Source: Nonlabens sp. Ci31
GTDB lineage: Bacteria; Bacteroidota; Bacteroidia; Flavobacteriales; Flavobacteriaceae
DNA length: 64,000 bases
NCBI RefSeq assembly: GCF_012974865.1
Contig: NZ_CP043633.1
Span: 1,116,001 to 1,180,000 of the forward strand
Direction: 5' to 3'
Shown here: in pieces, positions 26,459 to 35,621 of the stretch
How positions within the stretch are numbered: position 1 is the first letter of the stretch
Layout of the letters: each line of letters starts with the position of its first letter
Position numbers and translations under genes: made by a program
Notes under the pieces: model-generated
Seen by the model: the letters and a program-made list of their open reading frames with translations, nothing else
Databases searched by the model: none
What the model was told of the DNA's origin: nothing

Positions 26459-27850
26459 TTAATAAGCTTTTTCTTCACCCTGAAACACATTGCCAATGGT
26501 TTTAAAAATGATTTTTAGGTCTAAAGCGATGTTCCAATTCTCGATGTAATAAATATCATTGCGTACACGTCCTTTGATATCTTCTTCTGTTTCTACTTCG
26601 CCTCGGTAACCACTTACTTGAGCAAGTCCTGTAATGCCAGGTTTTACAAAGTGACGTACCATAAATTTATCAATCCGCTCGGCATACATATGGGTGTGAC
26701 TTACCATATGCGGTCGCGGTCCTACCACACTCATGTCTCCTAAAAGAACATTGAAAAATTGCGGTAATTCATCAACACTCGTCTTGCGTAAAAACCGACC
26801 TATCTTAGTAATTCTAAGGTCACCCCGTTTTACCTGATGTAAGTGTGCGGTAGTATTAGGAACCATAGAACGAAACTTAAAACAAGTGAACTCCTTGTAA
26901 TCCAAACCGTTGCGAGATTGTTTAAAGAAAACAGGACCTTTAGATTCCATCTTGATGATAATAGCAATTAAAGGAGTGAGCCAAGACATCACGCAAGTAA
27001 TCACTAACAAGGAGAACAGAATATCAAAGGTTCTTTTTGCAAATTTATGAGCGATATCATCCAGCGGGATCTCTCTTAAAGACAGCACAGGTGTTAAACC
27101 GTAATAATCATATTGTAAATGCTTAGAGAGCACTGTTGCTGTATTAGGAATGAATTTAAGTGTCCTCAGGTTATTATCTGCAAAATCGGTAAGCGCTATG
27201 AGCTGCTCATTATTCAATTCGGTGACAGAGCAAAAAATTTCATCTATTTTCTCTTGAATCACCCATTCCTTAAACGCAGGCAGAGAAAAGGAACTTGCAG
27301 TGACATCAATTAATTTTTTAGAACGGTAGCCCAGGTCTGTATGTGTTTTGAAAAAATCAAGAAGCTGTTGGGTATCTTTGTTTTTACCTAAAATCACTAC
27401 ATTTCTATAGTTTCCACCCAACGCGCTGCGGTAGTTTTTAAGTATAAAAAACAAGGATATTTTCACAAATGAAACACCAGTAATAGTAGCTCCTATGTAA
27501 TTAAATATAAAGGTAGATTCTCTGTTGAGCTCATAGTAATACCCAAAAAAAGCAAATACTACAAATGCAAAAAATACAGACTGCTTAGCCAGGCGTGACA
27601 GTAAAGTGGTGAATTTTGTATTCCTACGTATTCTATAAAAATCCAGCTGCATGGAGACAATCACCCAGCAAATACCTATAAAAATACTATAGGTAAGTAA
27701 GTCAAAACTTTCTTTGAAAAAATAAGACGCAGCAAGAATGATAAGACTCAAATCCACTACATAGGAAAGGGGTCTTATAAAACCAGAAAAACGGCCATTG
27801 CGATAGGCGATACTATCTGCGGATATGTTTTGTAAAGTCTTTGTGGTCAC
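26459..27850 (-). CDS. Polyprenyl glycosylphosphotransferase (WcaJ-like)
   Basis: This 463-residue membrane enzyme starts exopolysaccharide or O-chain repeats by moving a hexose-1-phosphate to undecaprenyl phosphate. It has four N-terminal membrane helices (about 25-140), a Rossmann-like middle ([15 protein letters not shown]), a fifth hydrophobic segment, and the catalytic domain at about 265-463 with [51 protein letters not shown] and GPRP. All hallmark motifs are present. Its first 38 bases overlap the decarboxylase gene upstream. The order decarboxylase-transferase-GT2 suggests a short polysaccharide operon. Confidence 0.9.
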   Translation of the reverse strand: MTTKTLQNISADSIAYRNGRFSGFIRPLSYVVDLSLIILAASYFFKESFDLLTYSIFIGICWVIVSMQLDFYRIRRNTKFTTLLSRLAKQSVFFAFVVFAFFGYYYELNRESTFIFNYIGATITGVSFVKISLFFILKNYRSALGGNYRNVVILGKNKDTQQLLDFFKTHTDLGYRSKKLIDVTASSFSLPAFKEWVIQEKIDEIFCSVTELNNEQLIALTDFADNNLRTLKFIPNTATVLSKHLQYDYYGLTPVLSLREIPLDDIAHKFAKRTFDILFSLLVITCVMSWLTPLIAIIIKMESKGPVFFKQSRNGLDYKEFTCFKFRSMVPNTTAHLHQVKRGDLRITKIGRFLRKTSVDELPQFFNVLLGDMSVVGPRPHMVSHTHMYAERIDKFMVRHFVKPGITGLAQVSGYRGEVETEEDIKGRVRNDIYYIENWNIALDLKIIFKTIGNVFQGEEKAY

Positions 27851-28802
27851 GTTTGTTTAAATCTTCTGGAGATAGTGATTTGAAATAGTCATAAGTTAAT
27901 TTCATTCCTTCTTCACGACCCACTTTAGGTTCCCAATCGAGGATTTTTTTAGCAAGTGAAATATCTGGACGTCTTTTCAATGGATCGTCTTGTGGAAGAT
28001 CTCTATAGACTACTTTTTGGTCGGTTCCTGTAAGTGCAATAATTTCTTCAGCAAAATCTCCTATGGTGATTTCGTTAGGGTTCCCTATGTTTACAGGGTC
28101 TGAATAATCACTAAGCAGTAATCTATAAATTCCTTCTACTTGATCGTCCACATAACAGAAAGACCTTGTTTGCGATCCATCACCGAAAACAGTGATGTCT
28201 TCTCCTCGCAGTGCTTGACCCATAAAAGCAGGAATCACACGACCATCATTGAGTCGCATTCTCGGCCCATAGGTATTAAAAATACGTACGATACGGGTTT
28301 CTAATCCATGAAACCTGTGGTAAGCCATTGTCAAGGATTCTTGAAATCGTTTTGCCTCGTCATAAACGCCACGCGGCCCTATTGTATTTACATTACCATA
28401 ATAACTTTCATCTTGAGGATGTACTAAAGGATCACCGTAAATCTCACTAGTAGAAGCGATAAGTAGCCTCGCATTTTTTGCTTTTGCCAGACCTAAAAGG
28501 TTATGCGTTCCTAGAGAACCTACTTTTAAGGTTTGGATAGGAATCTTTAAATAGTCTATGGGACTTGCTGGGCTAGCAAAGTGTAAAATATAATCTAGAT
28601 CTCCAGCTACGTGAACATAATTAGAGACATCGTGGTTGTAGAACTCAAAATCTTCATGAGGGAAAAGGTGTTCGATATTTTTAAGATCGCCAGTGATCAG
28701 GTTATCCATCGCTACAACTCGGTAGCCTTCTTTTATAAAACGATCGCAAAGGTGCGAACCTAAAAATCCAGCAGCACCGGTAATAAGAACTCTTTTTTTC
28801 AT
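27813..28802 (-). CDS. UDP-glucuronate decarboxylase-type NAD-dependent epimerase
   Basis: This 329-residue extended short-chain dehydrogenase has the NAD site GAAGFLGSH (G9, G12, G15) and the catalytic Y147-DEA-K151 in [14 protein letters not shown], preceded by [19 protein letters not shown] is a signature of UDP-xylose synthases, which convert UDP-glucuronate to UDP-xylose. The expected product feeds the glycosyltransferases encoded next. It is the first gene of the minus-strand trio and overlaps the next by 38 bp. A different UDP-uronate substrate is possible but less likely given the motif. Confidence 0.88.
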   Translation of the reverse strand: MKKRVLITGAAGFLGSHLCDRFIKEGYRVVAMDNLITGDLKNIEHLFPHEDFEFYNHDVSNYVHVAGDLDYILHFASPASPIDYLKIPIQTLKVGSLGTHNLLGLAKAKNARLLIASTSEIYGDPLVHPQDESYYGNVNTIGPRGVYDEAKRFQESLTMAYHRFHGLETRIVRIFNTYGPRMRLNDGRVIPAFMGQALRGEDITVFGDGSQTRSFCYVDDQVEGIYRLLLSDYSDPVNIGNPNEITIGDFAEEIIALTGTDQKVVYRDLPQDDPLKRRPDISLAKKILDWEPKVGREEGMKLTYDYFKSLSPEDLNKRDHKDFTKHIRR

Positions 28803-28891
28803 GTAAAACGTAGATCAGTTATAAGTTTTCAAAGATAGGAAAATTGAATGCGTGCTAGCCCAGCTTTATTGGGAACAGCTAAAACAAGTTT

Positions 28892-29542
28892 TTAGAGCAC
28901 AGCGCTATCAAAAATAAATGGATTGGGATCAAGAATAATCTCCTTATAATCCCCCAGCTCTTCTGTTGCTGCAACACCCGGGAAGTCGCCTTTATAAGTT
29001 TTCATATCGGTCATGATTTGAAAGTGCAGGTGTGGAGAATAACCACCATTCTCTTCTGGTTTTCCTAGGCTTGCTATGATCTCGCTTTCGCGAAAGCGGA
29101 ATCCCACAGACCATTTTTCCATGTCACTTATAGAGAGATGGCCATAAAGCGTATAGAGTTTTTTACCGTTGAGATCGTGTTCCAAAATCAAGGTAGGACC
29201 GTAGTTTCCAGCGTCGTCGTTGTGAGCAAAACTGTGTACTACGCCATCCATAAATGCGTGAACGCTAGTCCCAGCTGGAGCCCAAAGATCGATTCCCATA
29301 TGAACATCTCGTACCTTACCAGTCTGAAACCTAGCCGATCTTCTATACAAAGCACGCTGTTCTAAGTAACCGCCGTGAGCCACAGATTTACCAGTAAGAG
29401 TGCGTTTTTCTTGCAAATAATTTTCAAAAACAGGAATGTCACTCACATCATTCTTATCCCAAAAGGAATTTGCAACCGACAGATTTATAGGGAAATAGTC
29501 TTCTGAACTGTATTTAGGATCGATAAGGTGTTTCAATGTCAT
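28892..29542 (-). CDS. M23-family metallopeptidase
   Basis: This 216-residue LytM-type zinc peptidase keeps all ligands: H81-MGI-D85, GHLS with H135, and H171-L-H173 in SPHLHF. It also has GNYGPTLILEH, typical of the fold. M23 enzymes cut peptidoglycan cross-bridges, but this one has no signal peptide, so it may act in the cytosol or on another peptide. The start is the ATG at 29540-29542 (MTLKHLIDPK). The longer frame upstream would run into the oppositely oriented scoA gene and adds no domain. RFRES near residue 150 is encoded by an exact palindrome copy (29083-29098). Confidence 0.85.
   Translation of the reverse strand: MTLKHLIDPKYSSEDYFPINLSVANSFWDKNDVSDIPVFENYLQEKRTLTGKSVAHGGYLEQRALYRRSARFQTGKVRDVHMGIDLWAPAGTSVHAFMDGVVHSFAHNDDAGNYGPTLILEHDLNGKKLYTLYGHLSISDMEKWSVGFRFRESEIIASLGKPEENGGYSPHLHFQIMTDMKTYKGDFPGVAATEELGDYKEIILDPNPFIFDSAVL
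29083..29098. repeat. 16-bp palindrome copy 10
   Basis: Exact copy. Inside the M23 peptidase gene, read as RFRES. Confidence 0.9.
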
Positions 29543-29656
29543 GATAATTAAGGCTTCAATTTTATAGCAATTTAATGAAATATCTACCTTCATATTGCTG
29601 ACAAGTGCTTTAAATCCCCAATAAATTGGTGTATTTTTAAACCAAAGAAATTTGAT

Positions 29657-30358
29657 ATGATCAATAGAACGGTAAAAGGTGTGGAAGAAGCACTGGAAGG
29701 CGTTAAAAGCGATATGACTTTGATGGTAGGTGGTTTTGGACTGTCTGGAATTCCTGAAAATAGTATCGCTCAACTGGTAAAAATGGGAGTTATGAATCTT
29801 ACTTGTATTTCAAATAATGCAGGTGTAGATGGCTTTGGCTTAGGTTTATTACTTCAAGGAAAACAAATCAAGAAAATGATTTCTTCCTACGTAGGGGAAA
29901 ATGACGAGTTTGAACGCCAGATGTTGAGCGGTGAGTTGGAGGTAGATTTGATCCCTCAAGGAACACTAGCCGAAAGATGTCGCGCAGCACAAGCCGGTAT
30001 CCCTGCATTTTTTACACCAGCAGGCTATGGTACTGAAGTAGCCGAAGGAAAGGAAGTCAGAGATTTTGACGGAAAGCCACATATTCTAGAACAGGCCTTC
30101 AAAGCAGATTTTGCCTTTGTAAAAGCATGGAAAGGAGACGAGGCTGGAAATTTAATTTTTAAAGGAACAGCTCGTAACTTTAATCCGGTAATGGCTGGTG
30201 CAGCTGCGATTACTGTTGCTGAGGTAGAAGAACTGGTTCCTGCAGGGGAATTAGATCCCAATGAGATTCATATTCCAGGAATATTTGTAAAACGCATTTT
30301 CCAAGGAGAGAAGTATGAGAAGAGAATTGAGCAAAGGACAGTTCGCAGTCGAAAATAA
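29657..30358 (+). CDS. scoA: 3-oxoacid CoA-transferase subunit A
   Basis: This 233-residue alpha subunit of succinyl-CoA:3-ketoacid CoA-transferase has the family motifs [55 protein letters not shown] and the C-terminal PGIFV. With subunit B it moves CoA between succinate and acetoacetate (or other 3-oxoacids) for ketone or branched-chain degradation. The two subunit genes are normally adjacent, but here a 457-bp cassette separates them. Its TAA overlaps the first bases of the cassette's terminal repeat. The length is normal. Confidence 0.93.
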   Translation: MINRTVKGVEEALEGVKSDMTLMVGGFGLSGIPENSIAQLVKMGVMNLTCISNNAGVDGFGLGLLLQGKQIKKMISSYVGENDEFERQMLSGELEVDLIPQGTLAERCRAAQAGIPAFFTPAGYGTEVAEGKEVRDFDGKPHILEQAFKADFAFVKAWKGDEAGNLIFKGTARNFNPVMAGAAAITVAEVEELVPAGELDPNEIHIPGIFVKRIFQGEKYEKRIEQRTVRSRK

Positions 30359-30812
30359 TTTGTTGATATGACAATTTGTTAATTTGATAGTACTTAAAAA
30401 TGCCGTATGAGAAATATAAAAGATAATGCTATCGGTAGTTTGACTTTTAATTTTTCGCTACAAATTATTGATTTTGTCCAGCAACTAAAAAGTCAGAAAG
30501 ATTGGGATTTAGCATCGCAACTCTTCAGATCCGGAACGAGTATAGGGGCAAACGTTTGGGAAGCTCAAAACGCAGAAAGCACTTTATTCATAAATTTAAA
30601 ATTGGCGCAAAGGAAAGCGACGAATCTGAATACTGTTGGAATTATGTGAAGCATCAAAACATTTATCCACCCCTGAAGAACAGATTTTAAAAGACAGAGA
30701 ATCTATATCAAAAGTGCTGTCTAAAATTATAGGAACTACAAAACGTAATATGAATGGATAATTTGAACATTAAATCATTATCAAATTATCTCATCACCAA
30801 ATCATCAAATTA
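30356..30812. mobile_element. Four-helix-bundle gene cassette with terminal inverted repeats
   Basis: TAATTTGTTGAT at 30356-30367 and the reverse complement TAATTTGATGAT at 30801-30812 match at 11 of 12 positions. Inside them TAATTTGATA at 30380-30389 is the exact inverse of 30779-30788. The only gene inside is a four-helix-bundle (S23) homologue. The cassette begins at the TAA of scoA and ends 3 bp before the ATG of scoB, so it looks like a clean insertion into a two-gene operon. Whether it moves, and by what enzyme, is unknown. Confidence 0.55.
30407..30761 (+). pseudogene. Four-helix-bundle protein (S23/IVP-like) gene with two frameshifts
   Basis: Three frames in order make one protein. 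MRNIKDNAIGSLTFNFSLQI to QLFRSGTSIGANVWEAQNAE reads in the first frame, FIHKFKIGAKESDESEY in the second, and LCEASKHLSTPEEQILKDRE then SISKVLSKIIGTTKRN in the third, ending at TAA 30759-30761. QLxRSxTSIGANxxEAQ.A and ESDESEYWL are hallmarks of the family first found as 23S rRNA intervening-sequence proteins. The frameshifts fall near 30575-30590 and 30640-30655. The intact protein would be about 118 residues. The function of free-standing members is not established. Confidence 0.75.
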
Positions 30813-30815
30813 ATC

Positions 30816-31469
30816 ATGTTAGACAAAATAGGAATAGCAAAGAGAATAGCGCAAGAAGTAAAAGACGGTTACTATGTAAATTTAGGAATAGGAATACCAA
30901 CTTTGGTAGCTAATTATGTATCTGATGGAATGCAAGTAGAATTTCAATCTGAAAATGGAGTTCTCGGAATGGGACCATTTCCTTTTGAGGGAGAAGAAGA
31001 TCCAGATGTGATCAACGCGGGTAAACAAACCATCACCACATTGCCAGGCGCTAGCTTTTTTGACAGTGCCATGAGTTTTGGTATGATAAGAGGACAACAC
31101 GTTGACCTGACTATTTTAGGAGCTATGGAAGTAGCTGAAAATGGCGATATAGCCAATTGGAAAATACCAGGTAAAATGGTAAAAGGAATGGGTGGCGCTA
31201 TGGATCTAGTAGCCAGTGCTGAGAATATTATCGTTGCGATGATGCATACCAATAGAGCAGGAGCTTCTAAACTCTTAAAAAGATGTTCTTTGCCATTAAC
31301 AGGTGTGAATTGTATCAATAAAGTCGTGACCAACCTTGCTGTTCTTGAAGTAACGGATAAAGGTTTTAAATTATTAGAACGCGCTCCAGGAGTGAGTGTA
31401 GAAGAAATTCAAAATGCTACAGAAGGGACATTGATTATTGATGGAGAGATTCCGGAGATGAAGATTTAA
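30816..31469 (+). CDS. scoB: 3-oxoacid CoA-transferase subunit B
   Basis: This 217-residue beta subunit carries the catalytic glutamate E46 in SENGVLGMGP, which forms the CoA thioester intermediate. YVNLGIGIPTLVANY, VDLTILGAMEV and GKMVKGMGGAMDLV are other family motifs. It works as a heterodimer with scoA, 457 bp upstream. The intervening cassette could uncouple their translation, so subunit balance may depend on readthrough of the cassette. The start ATG is three bases after the cassette's right repeat. Confidence 0.93.
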   Translation: MLDKIGIAKRIAQEVKDGYYVNLGIGIPTLVANYVSDGMQVEFQSENGVLGMGPFPFEGEEDPDVINAGKQTITTLPGASFFDSAMSFGMIRGQHVDLTILGAMEVAENGDIANWKIPGKMVKGMGGAMDLVASAENIIVAMMHTNRAGASKLLKRCSLPLTGVNCINKVVTNLAVLEVTDKGFKLLERAPGVSVEEIQNATEGTLIIDGEIPEMKI

Positions 31470-31503
31470 AACGGATTATAATATTTTGAAAAAGTCACTT
31501 AAA

Positions 31504-31659
31504 ATGGTGGCAGAGTTTACCCAAAACAGCCATGTGATCAATGGGGTTTCAGAATTCATGGCAATCCATGCAAGAAATAAAATGATGCTTCAAGAATATG
31601 TGGAAGCTGAAAAAGATGATTTTGTCAAAGAATTAATTAATTTGGTTTTATTATCCTAA
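31504..31659 (+). CDS. Possible small protein of unknown function
   Basis: This 51-codon frame encodes a helical peptide, MVAEFTQNSHVINGVSEFMA then IHARNKMMLQEYVEAEKDDF and KELINLVLLS. It can extend upstream to TTG at 31486. Its stop lies inside the palindrome at 31651. Codon use looks like coding sequence, but it may be the C-terminal remnant of a larger gene. I do not recognise a family. Confidence 0.3.
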   Translation: MVAEFTQNSHVINGVSEFMAIHARNKMMLQEYVEAEKDDFVKELINLVLLS

Positions 31660-31688
31660 GGGTAGAATTAATTCTGCCGTTAGGATAA
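31651..31688. repeat. 38-bp palindrome, second copy of the family
   Basis: The 19-bp arms match except at two positions. Left arm TTATCCTAAGGGTAGAATT, right arm the near-exact reverse complement ending TAGGATAA. The centre AGAATTAATTCT is identical to that at 11799-11828. It can form a hairpin terminator for the scoB side or the small frame upstream. Confidence 0.7.
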
Positions 31689-31816
31689 AGCCTTTTTTGC
31701 CTCCAATAAATTTGGAAGTAGCTTTTTCCTCTATTTGTAATATTATCCAGCCAAATTCTCTAGAAAGACATTGAGAAATCAATAAAGTCAGTGTTTCCTG
31801 CGCCTTTTAGAGGTTT

Positions 31817-31889
31817 TCAGACCGCATTTCGAGAGCCTCAATGCCCGTTTAAATTCTAAATATCGAGGACTGAGGTTCTCGAAGTCTGA
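31817..31889. repeat. Long imperfect inverted repeat upstream of (3' to) the PaaE-like gene
   Basis: The left arm at 31817-31840 (TCAGAC, 5-nt bulge, TTCGAGAGCCTCA) pairs with the right arm at 31871-31889 (TGAGGTTCTCGAAGTCTGA). There is one mismatch besides the bulge and a 30-nt loop. It lies 9 bp past the stop of the minus-strand reductase gene and may end its transcription. Confidence 0.5.
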
Positions 31890-31898
31890 TTATAAGGA

Positions 31899-32942
31899 TT
31901 ACACGTCATCAAAATTCAAAACTAATTTAGCGCTAGTGGGATAGGCCTGACAAGCTAAAGAAAAACCATCGGTTACTTCTTTGTCGGTTAGGATCGCATT
32001 TTTTGCCATTTGCGCGGTTCCTTCTTCTATATGGCAAATGCAGGAGCTGCAAATACCACCTTGACAACTATAAGGAGCGTCGATGTCGTTCTTAAGCATT
32101 ACGTCCAGTAAGTTATCACTGCGTTTTACCGTAAGCTTGTACTCTTCATCATCGAGTATAACAGTAAGTTCGGTCAGGGGACTGTCTTCGGTAACCTCAA
32201 TGTCATTTTCTTTGGTTGTAAAAAGCTCAAAATAGATTTGTTCTTTGGTAAGGACTTCTTTTTCTATCAGATTATCGGTTGCCATAGCAATCATTTCTTC
32301 TGGCCCACATAAGTACGCTTTTGCAAAAGCGAGATCGCCTACCACCTGCTTTAAGAAAAAGTTGAGGTTAGATTTACTTACACGACCGAATAATGCCTCA
32401 TCGCGTTCTTCACGAGAGAAACAATATTTAAGGAAAAAACGATCTCCATATTGATCTTTAAGATCGTTAAATTGCTCGTAATAAATGGTTTGTGCTACGG
32501 ACTGGTTTCCATAGATCAAGGCAATTTTGCTGTCGGGTTCTTGAGTAAGAACATCTTTGATAATAGAGGTAATAGGGGTAATACCGCTACCTGCTGCAAT
32601 CATTAAATAATTTTGAGTGCTGTTACCTTTTTTATGAATAAAAAGACCATCAGGAGTAGCAACCTCTAGCTGATCGCCCGCGCGTAATGTCATTGCATAG
32701 TTCGAGAACACCCCTTTTTCTACGGCTTTGATCACCACTTTTAGATCTTTTTCATGCGGTGCGCTAGAAAGCGAGTAAGCACGACGTACCTCTTCTCCGT
32801 TTATCGTAGCTTTGAGGGTTAAGTATTGACCAGCGGTATAGGCAAAGTCAGTTTGCAGGTTCTTAGGAATCTCAAAAAGTATTTCTGCCGCTTGAGAAGT
32901 GACTTTAGTAACTTGTTTTATAGTAAGCTTATGAAAAATCAT
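31899..32942 (-). CDS. PaaE-like ferredoxin-fused flavin reductase
   Basis: This 347-residue protein has three domains in order: an FAD-binding barrel (about 1-105, RRAYSLSSAP), an NAD(P)-binding domain (about 110-235, MIAAGSGITPITSII, YLCGPEEMI) and a C-terminal plant-type 2Fe-2S domain with cysteines 293, 298, 301 and 331. This layout is that of the reductase of phenylacetyl-CoA epoxidase and related oxygenases; it passes electrons from NADPH to a partner oxygenase. No paaABCD genes are in the window, so the partner is unknown. LAFAKAY near residue 205 comes from a palindrome variant (32316-32331). The gene is alone on its strand. Confidence 0.9.
   Translation of the reverse strand: MIFHKLTIKQVTKVTSQAAEILFEIPKNLQTDFAYTAGQYLTLKATINGEEVRRAYSLSSAPHEKDLKVVIKAVEKGVFSNYAMTLRAGDQLEVATPDGLFIHKKGNSTQNYLMIAAGSGITPITSIIKDVLTQEPDSKIALIYGNQSVAQTIYYEQFNDLKDQYGDRFFLKYCFSREERDEALFGRVSKSNLNFFLKQVVGDLAFAKAYLCGPEEMIAMATDNLIEKEVLTKEQIYFELFTTKENDIEVTEDSPLTELTVILDDEEYKLTVKRSDNLLDVMLKNDIDAPYSCQGGICSSCICHIEEGTAQMAKNAILTDKEVTDGFSLACQAYPTSAKLVLNFDDV
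32316..32331. repeat. 16-bp palindrome copy 11 (symmetric variant)
   Basis: CGCTTTTGCAAAAGCG; two compensating changes keep perfect symmetry. Inside the PaaE-like gene, read as AFAKA. Confidence 0.8.
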
Positions 32943-33033
32943 GTCGTATTTTTAAAGCTGCAAAAGTAATAAAGGAAAACCGAGCTGTAACATTTTTATA
33001 ATTTTTGTAACTAATACGTCAAATTCACTGACC

Positions 33034-34518
33034 ATGATCAAACAATTTATCCATCTAGAATGGAAAAGCTTTATTAGAAGTGCCGCGTTTAAACAAAACC
33101 TTGCTATTAAGATCTTAATGGGCTTTGGGGCATTGTACTTTATTGCAATTTTTGGATTGCTAGGCGGATTTAGTTATTTAATAATTGAAGGCTTGATCGA
33201 AGACGGGAAAATCATTTCAGACAATCCGTTTGATGTCGTTAACCAGTTTTTAATTTATTGGATTTTTGCAGATATAGCCTACCGTTATATGCTTCAAAAA
33301 ATGCCAGTGGCAAATATAAAGCCTCTCCTATACCTGCCTTTTAAGAAAGGAAAAATAGTCAACTATGCCTTAGGCAAGACGGTGTTATCCTTTTTCAATT
33401 TCTTACCTGCGTTTTTCTTTATTCCATTTAGCGTGGTCTTAATCATCAAAGGTTACAGTATTACGGGGGTTATAAGCTGGCATCTTGCTATGTTGTTTAT
33501 TACTCTAGCGACTAATTTTCTCAACGTTTTTATGAATAACGTCGATAAAGTATTTTATCCAGTTATTGCTGTAATGGCTGCTCTAGGATTGTCTCAGTAC
33601 TATGGCATATTTGATATTACGTTATATACGGGTTCTATGTTTATGTTTTTTTATGAAAATGCATGGGCATTTATAATTCCGCTGTTGCTGTTGATAGGTA
33701 CAGTTTATTACGCATACCATTATTTTGAAAAGCAGTTGTACCTAGATGAAGGATTAAAGTCTGTAGCTCAAGAAGCAACTACAGAGGATTTAAGTTTTCT
33801 AGATCGTTTTGGCAAATTGTCCACTTATTTAAAGAATGATATCAAGTTGATCAAACGCAACAAACGTGCAAAAATGACCTTTTTCATGGGGTTTGCATTT
33901 GTGCTTTACGGCTTGTTTTTTATGCAAGACTTGTATGCTGATATCAACGGGATGAAGGTTTTTGCAGGCTTGTTTTGTACCGGAGGATTTTTATTCAGTT
34001 TTGGGGGTTTAGTTCCTAGTTGGGACAGTAGTTATTACAAATTAATGATGGCGCAAAACATACCTTACCGGGAGTTTTTATTGAGTAAATGGTGGCTCAT
34101 GGTCGCCGCTACAGTAATAAGCACACTGCTGTGTTCGTTTTACATCTATTTTGGATGGGATTGGTGGTTTGGAATACTAGCGGGAGCTGTTTACAACATC
34201 GGTTTTAATAGCTCTGTCGTTTTGTGGGGTGGTGCTTTTGTAAAAACACCTATCGATTTAATGACCACTAAAAAAGCTTTCGGCGATTCCAAAGCTTTTA
34301 ATGCAAAAACGCTGCTCTTACTTCTTCCTAAACTGGTTTTACCTGTAGTTATTTATTATGCTTTTGCACTGACCATTAATGAGACTGCTGGTTTTATTGC
34401 GATTGCCACTACAGGAATATTAGGATTGCTTTTCAGGAATAAGATTTTTGATCTGATTGAAGATATTTATAAAAACGAGAAGTACGATACTATAGCTGCT
34501 TATGCACAAAAGGACTAA
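33034..34518 (+). CDS. DUF5687 family ABC-type permease
   Basis: This 494-residue protein has about eleven membrane helices and a basic amphipathic N-terminus (MIKQFIHLEWKSFIRSAAFK). A cytosolic loop near 245-290 (TTEDLSFLDRFGKLSTYLKN) separates two helical halves. It matches DUF5687, the membrane partner of a Bacteroidota ABC exporter. The ATPase gene follows 91 bp downstream with an exact palindrome copy between them. Together with the two small membrane proteins downstream it probably forms an export complex; the cargo is unknown. Confidence 0.8.
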   Translation: MIKQFIHLEWKSFIRSAAFKQNLAIKILMGFGALYFIAIFGLLGGFSYLIIEGLIEDGKIISDNPFDVVNQFLIYWIFADIAYRYMLQKMPVANIKPLLYLPFKKGKIVNYALGKTVLSFFNFLPAFFFIPFSVVLIIKGYSITGVISWHLAMLFITLATNFLNVFMNNVDKVFYPVIAVMAALGLSQYYGIFDITLYTGSMFMFFYENAWAFIIPLLLLIGTVYYAYHYFEKQLYLDEGLKSVAQEATTEDLSFLDRFGKLSTYLKNDIKLIKRNKRAKMTFFMGFAFVLYGLFFMQDLYADINGMKVFAGLFCTGGFLFSFGGLVPSWDSSYYKLMMAQNIPYREFLLSKWWLMVAATVISTLLCSFYIYFGWDWWFGILAGAVYNIGFNSSVVLWGGAFVKTPIDLMTTKKAFGDSKAFNAKTLLLLLPKLVLPVVIYYAFALTINETAGFIAIATTGILGLLFRNKIFDLIEDIYKNEKYDTIAAYAQKD

Positions 34519-34561
34519 CCTGAGCACATTGATTATAGGAATATCGCTTTCATTTTTATTT

Positions 34562-34577
34562 CGCTTTCGCGAAAGCG
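34562..34577. repeat. 16-bp palindrome copy 12
   Basis: Exact copy. Intergenic, between the DUF5687 permease and its ATPase gene. Confidence 0.9.
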
Positions 34578-34609
34578 AAATTTAAACCAACAACTAACAC
34601 TACATTATT

Positions 34610-35362
34610 ATGATTACTATAAATAAGCTTTCCAAACAATACAACGGTACTAGCGTACTAGACATAGAACATCTTGAAATTCAAAAGGGACAGGCGATAG
34701 GTCTGGTAGGAAATAACGGTGCTGGAAAAACCACCCTTTTTTCCCTGTTACTAGATTTGATACAGCCGTCTACGGGTCATATTATTTCAAGTGATGTGAG
34801 AATAGATCAAAGTGAGGACTGGAAACCTTTTACAAGTGCTTTTATAGATGAGAGCTTTTTAATAGGATACCTCACACCAGAAGAATATTTTTATTTTATA
34901 GGAGAATTGCGCGGCCAAAACAAGGCAGATATTGATGCCCTTATTGCCAGCTACAGTGATTTCTTTAACGGTGAAGCTGTAGGGCAAAAGAAGTACCTGC
35001 GTGATCTTTCTAAAGGAAATCAGAAAAAAGTAGGAATCATAGCCTCGTTAATAGGTAACCCACGAGTAGTCATTCTTGATGAACCTTTTGCAAACCTTGA
35101 TCCATCTACCCAAATCAGATTAAAGAAAATTATCAAAGAACTCGCAAACGATCCTGAGGTGACTGTATTGGTTTCAAGTCACGATTTGATTCACGTAACA
35201 GAGGTTGCTCAACGTGTGGTATTGTTAGAAAAAGGGAAAGTGGTAAAAGATATTGAAAAGAGCAGTGCTACTTTTAAAGAGTTAGAAGATTATTTTATAG
35301 GCATCTCAGAAAGTCATGCGCCAGTTGCAGTGACTACAGAAGAAGAAGAAGAAGAAGAATGA
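34610..35362 (+). CDS. ABC transporter ATP-binding protein
   Basis: This 250-residue ATPase has Walker A GNNGAGKTT (residues 34-42), the signature LSKGNQKKVG in place of LSGGQ, Walker B VVILDEPFANLDP and the switch histidine in VSSHD. The variant signature and overall similarity are those of the CcmA/DrrA-type exporters of the DUF5687 system. The C-terminus carries an unusual run of seven or more glutamates (TTEEEEEEE). It energises the permease encoded upstream. Its stop overlaps the start of the next small gene (ATGA). Confidence 0.92.
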   Translation: MITINKLSKQYNGTSVLDIEHLEIQKGQAIGLVGNNGAGKTTLFSLLLDLIQPSTGHIISSDVRIDQSEDWKPFTSAFIDESFLIGYLTPEEYFYFIGELRGQNKADIDALIASYSDFFNGEAVGQKKYLRDLSKGNQKKVGIIASLIGNPRVVILDEPFANLDPSTQIRLKKIIKELANDPEVTVLVSSHDLIHVTEVAQRVVLLEKGKVVKDIEKSSATFKELEDYFIGISESHAPVAVTTEEEEEEE

Positions 35363-35592
35363 TGAATCCAAGATATAAAATGCTGGGTATTCATGTGATT
35401 ATTTTCTTAGCAGCTTTTTTGTTAGCGCGATATATAATGATGCAGTTTGTTATAGAGCCTACTATTTGGACTACTGTCATCCCTTTGTCCTGCGCGTGGT
35501 TGATTGCTCCCAGACCTCATGTGGTACAAATGCAGTCTGGTAAGGAATACGGTTTGAAATCAATTTTCAGCAAGAAGGTATTTAAGGTATAA
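35359..35592 (+). CDS. Small membrane protein of the ABC exporter operon (paralogue 1)
   Basis: This 77-residue protein has two membrane helices at about 8-28 (MLGIHVIIFLAAFLLARYIM) and 34-50 (IWTTVIPLSCAWLIAPRPH). The C-terminal tail is QSGKEYGLKSIFSKKVFKV. It overlaps the ATPase gene by 4 bp, so it is translated with it. The next gene encodes a clear paralogue sharing AP+PH, YGLKSIF.KK.FK and the two-helix plan. I do not recognise a named family. A role as an accessory subunit of the exporter is inferred from coupling. Confidence 0.65.
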   Translation: MMNPRYKMLGIHVIIFLAAFLLARYIMMQFVIEPTIWTTVIPLSCAWLIAPRPHVVQMQSGKEYGLKSIFSKKVFKV

Positions 35593-35621
35593 TGATATAC
35601 CTTTAGAAAAATTTAATTTTT

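Noticed and set aside
29543..29773. Longer N-terminus of the M23 peptidase
   Set aside because: The extension overlaps scoA on the other strand by more than 100 bp, uses a non-ATG start and adds no domain.
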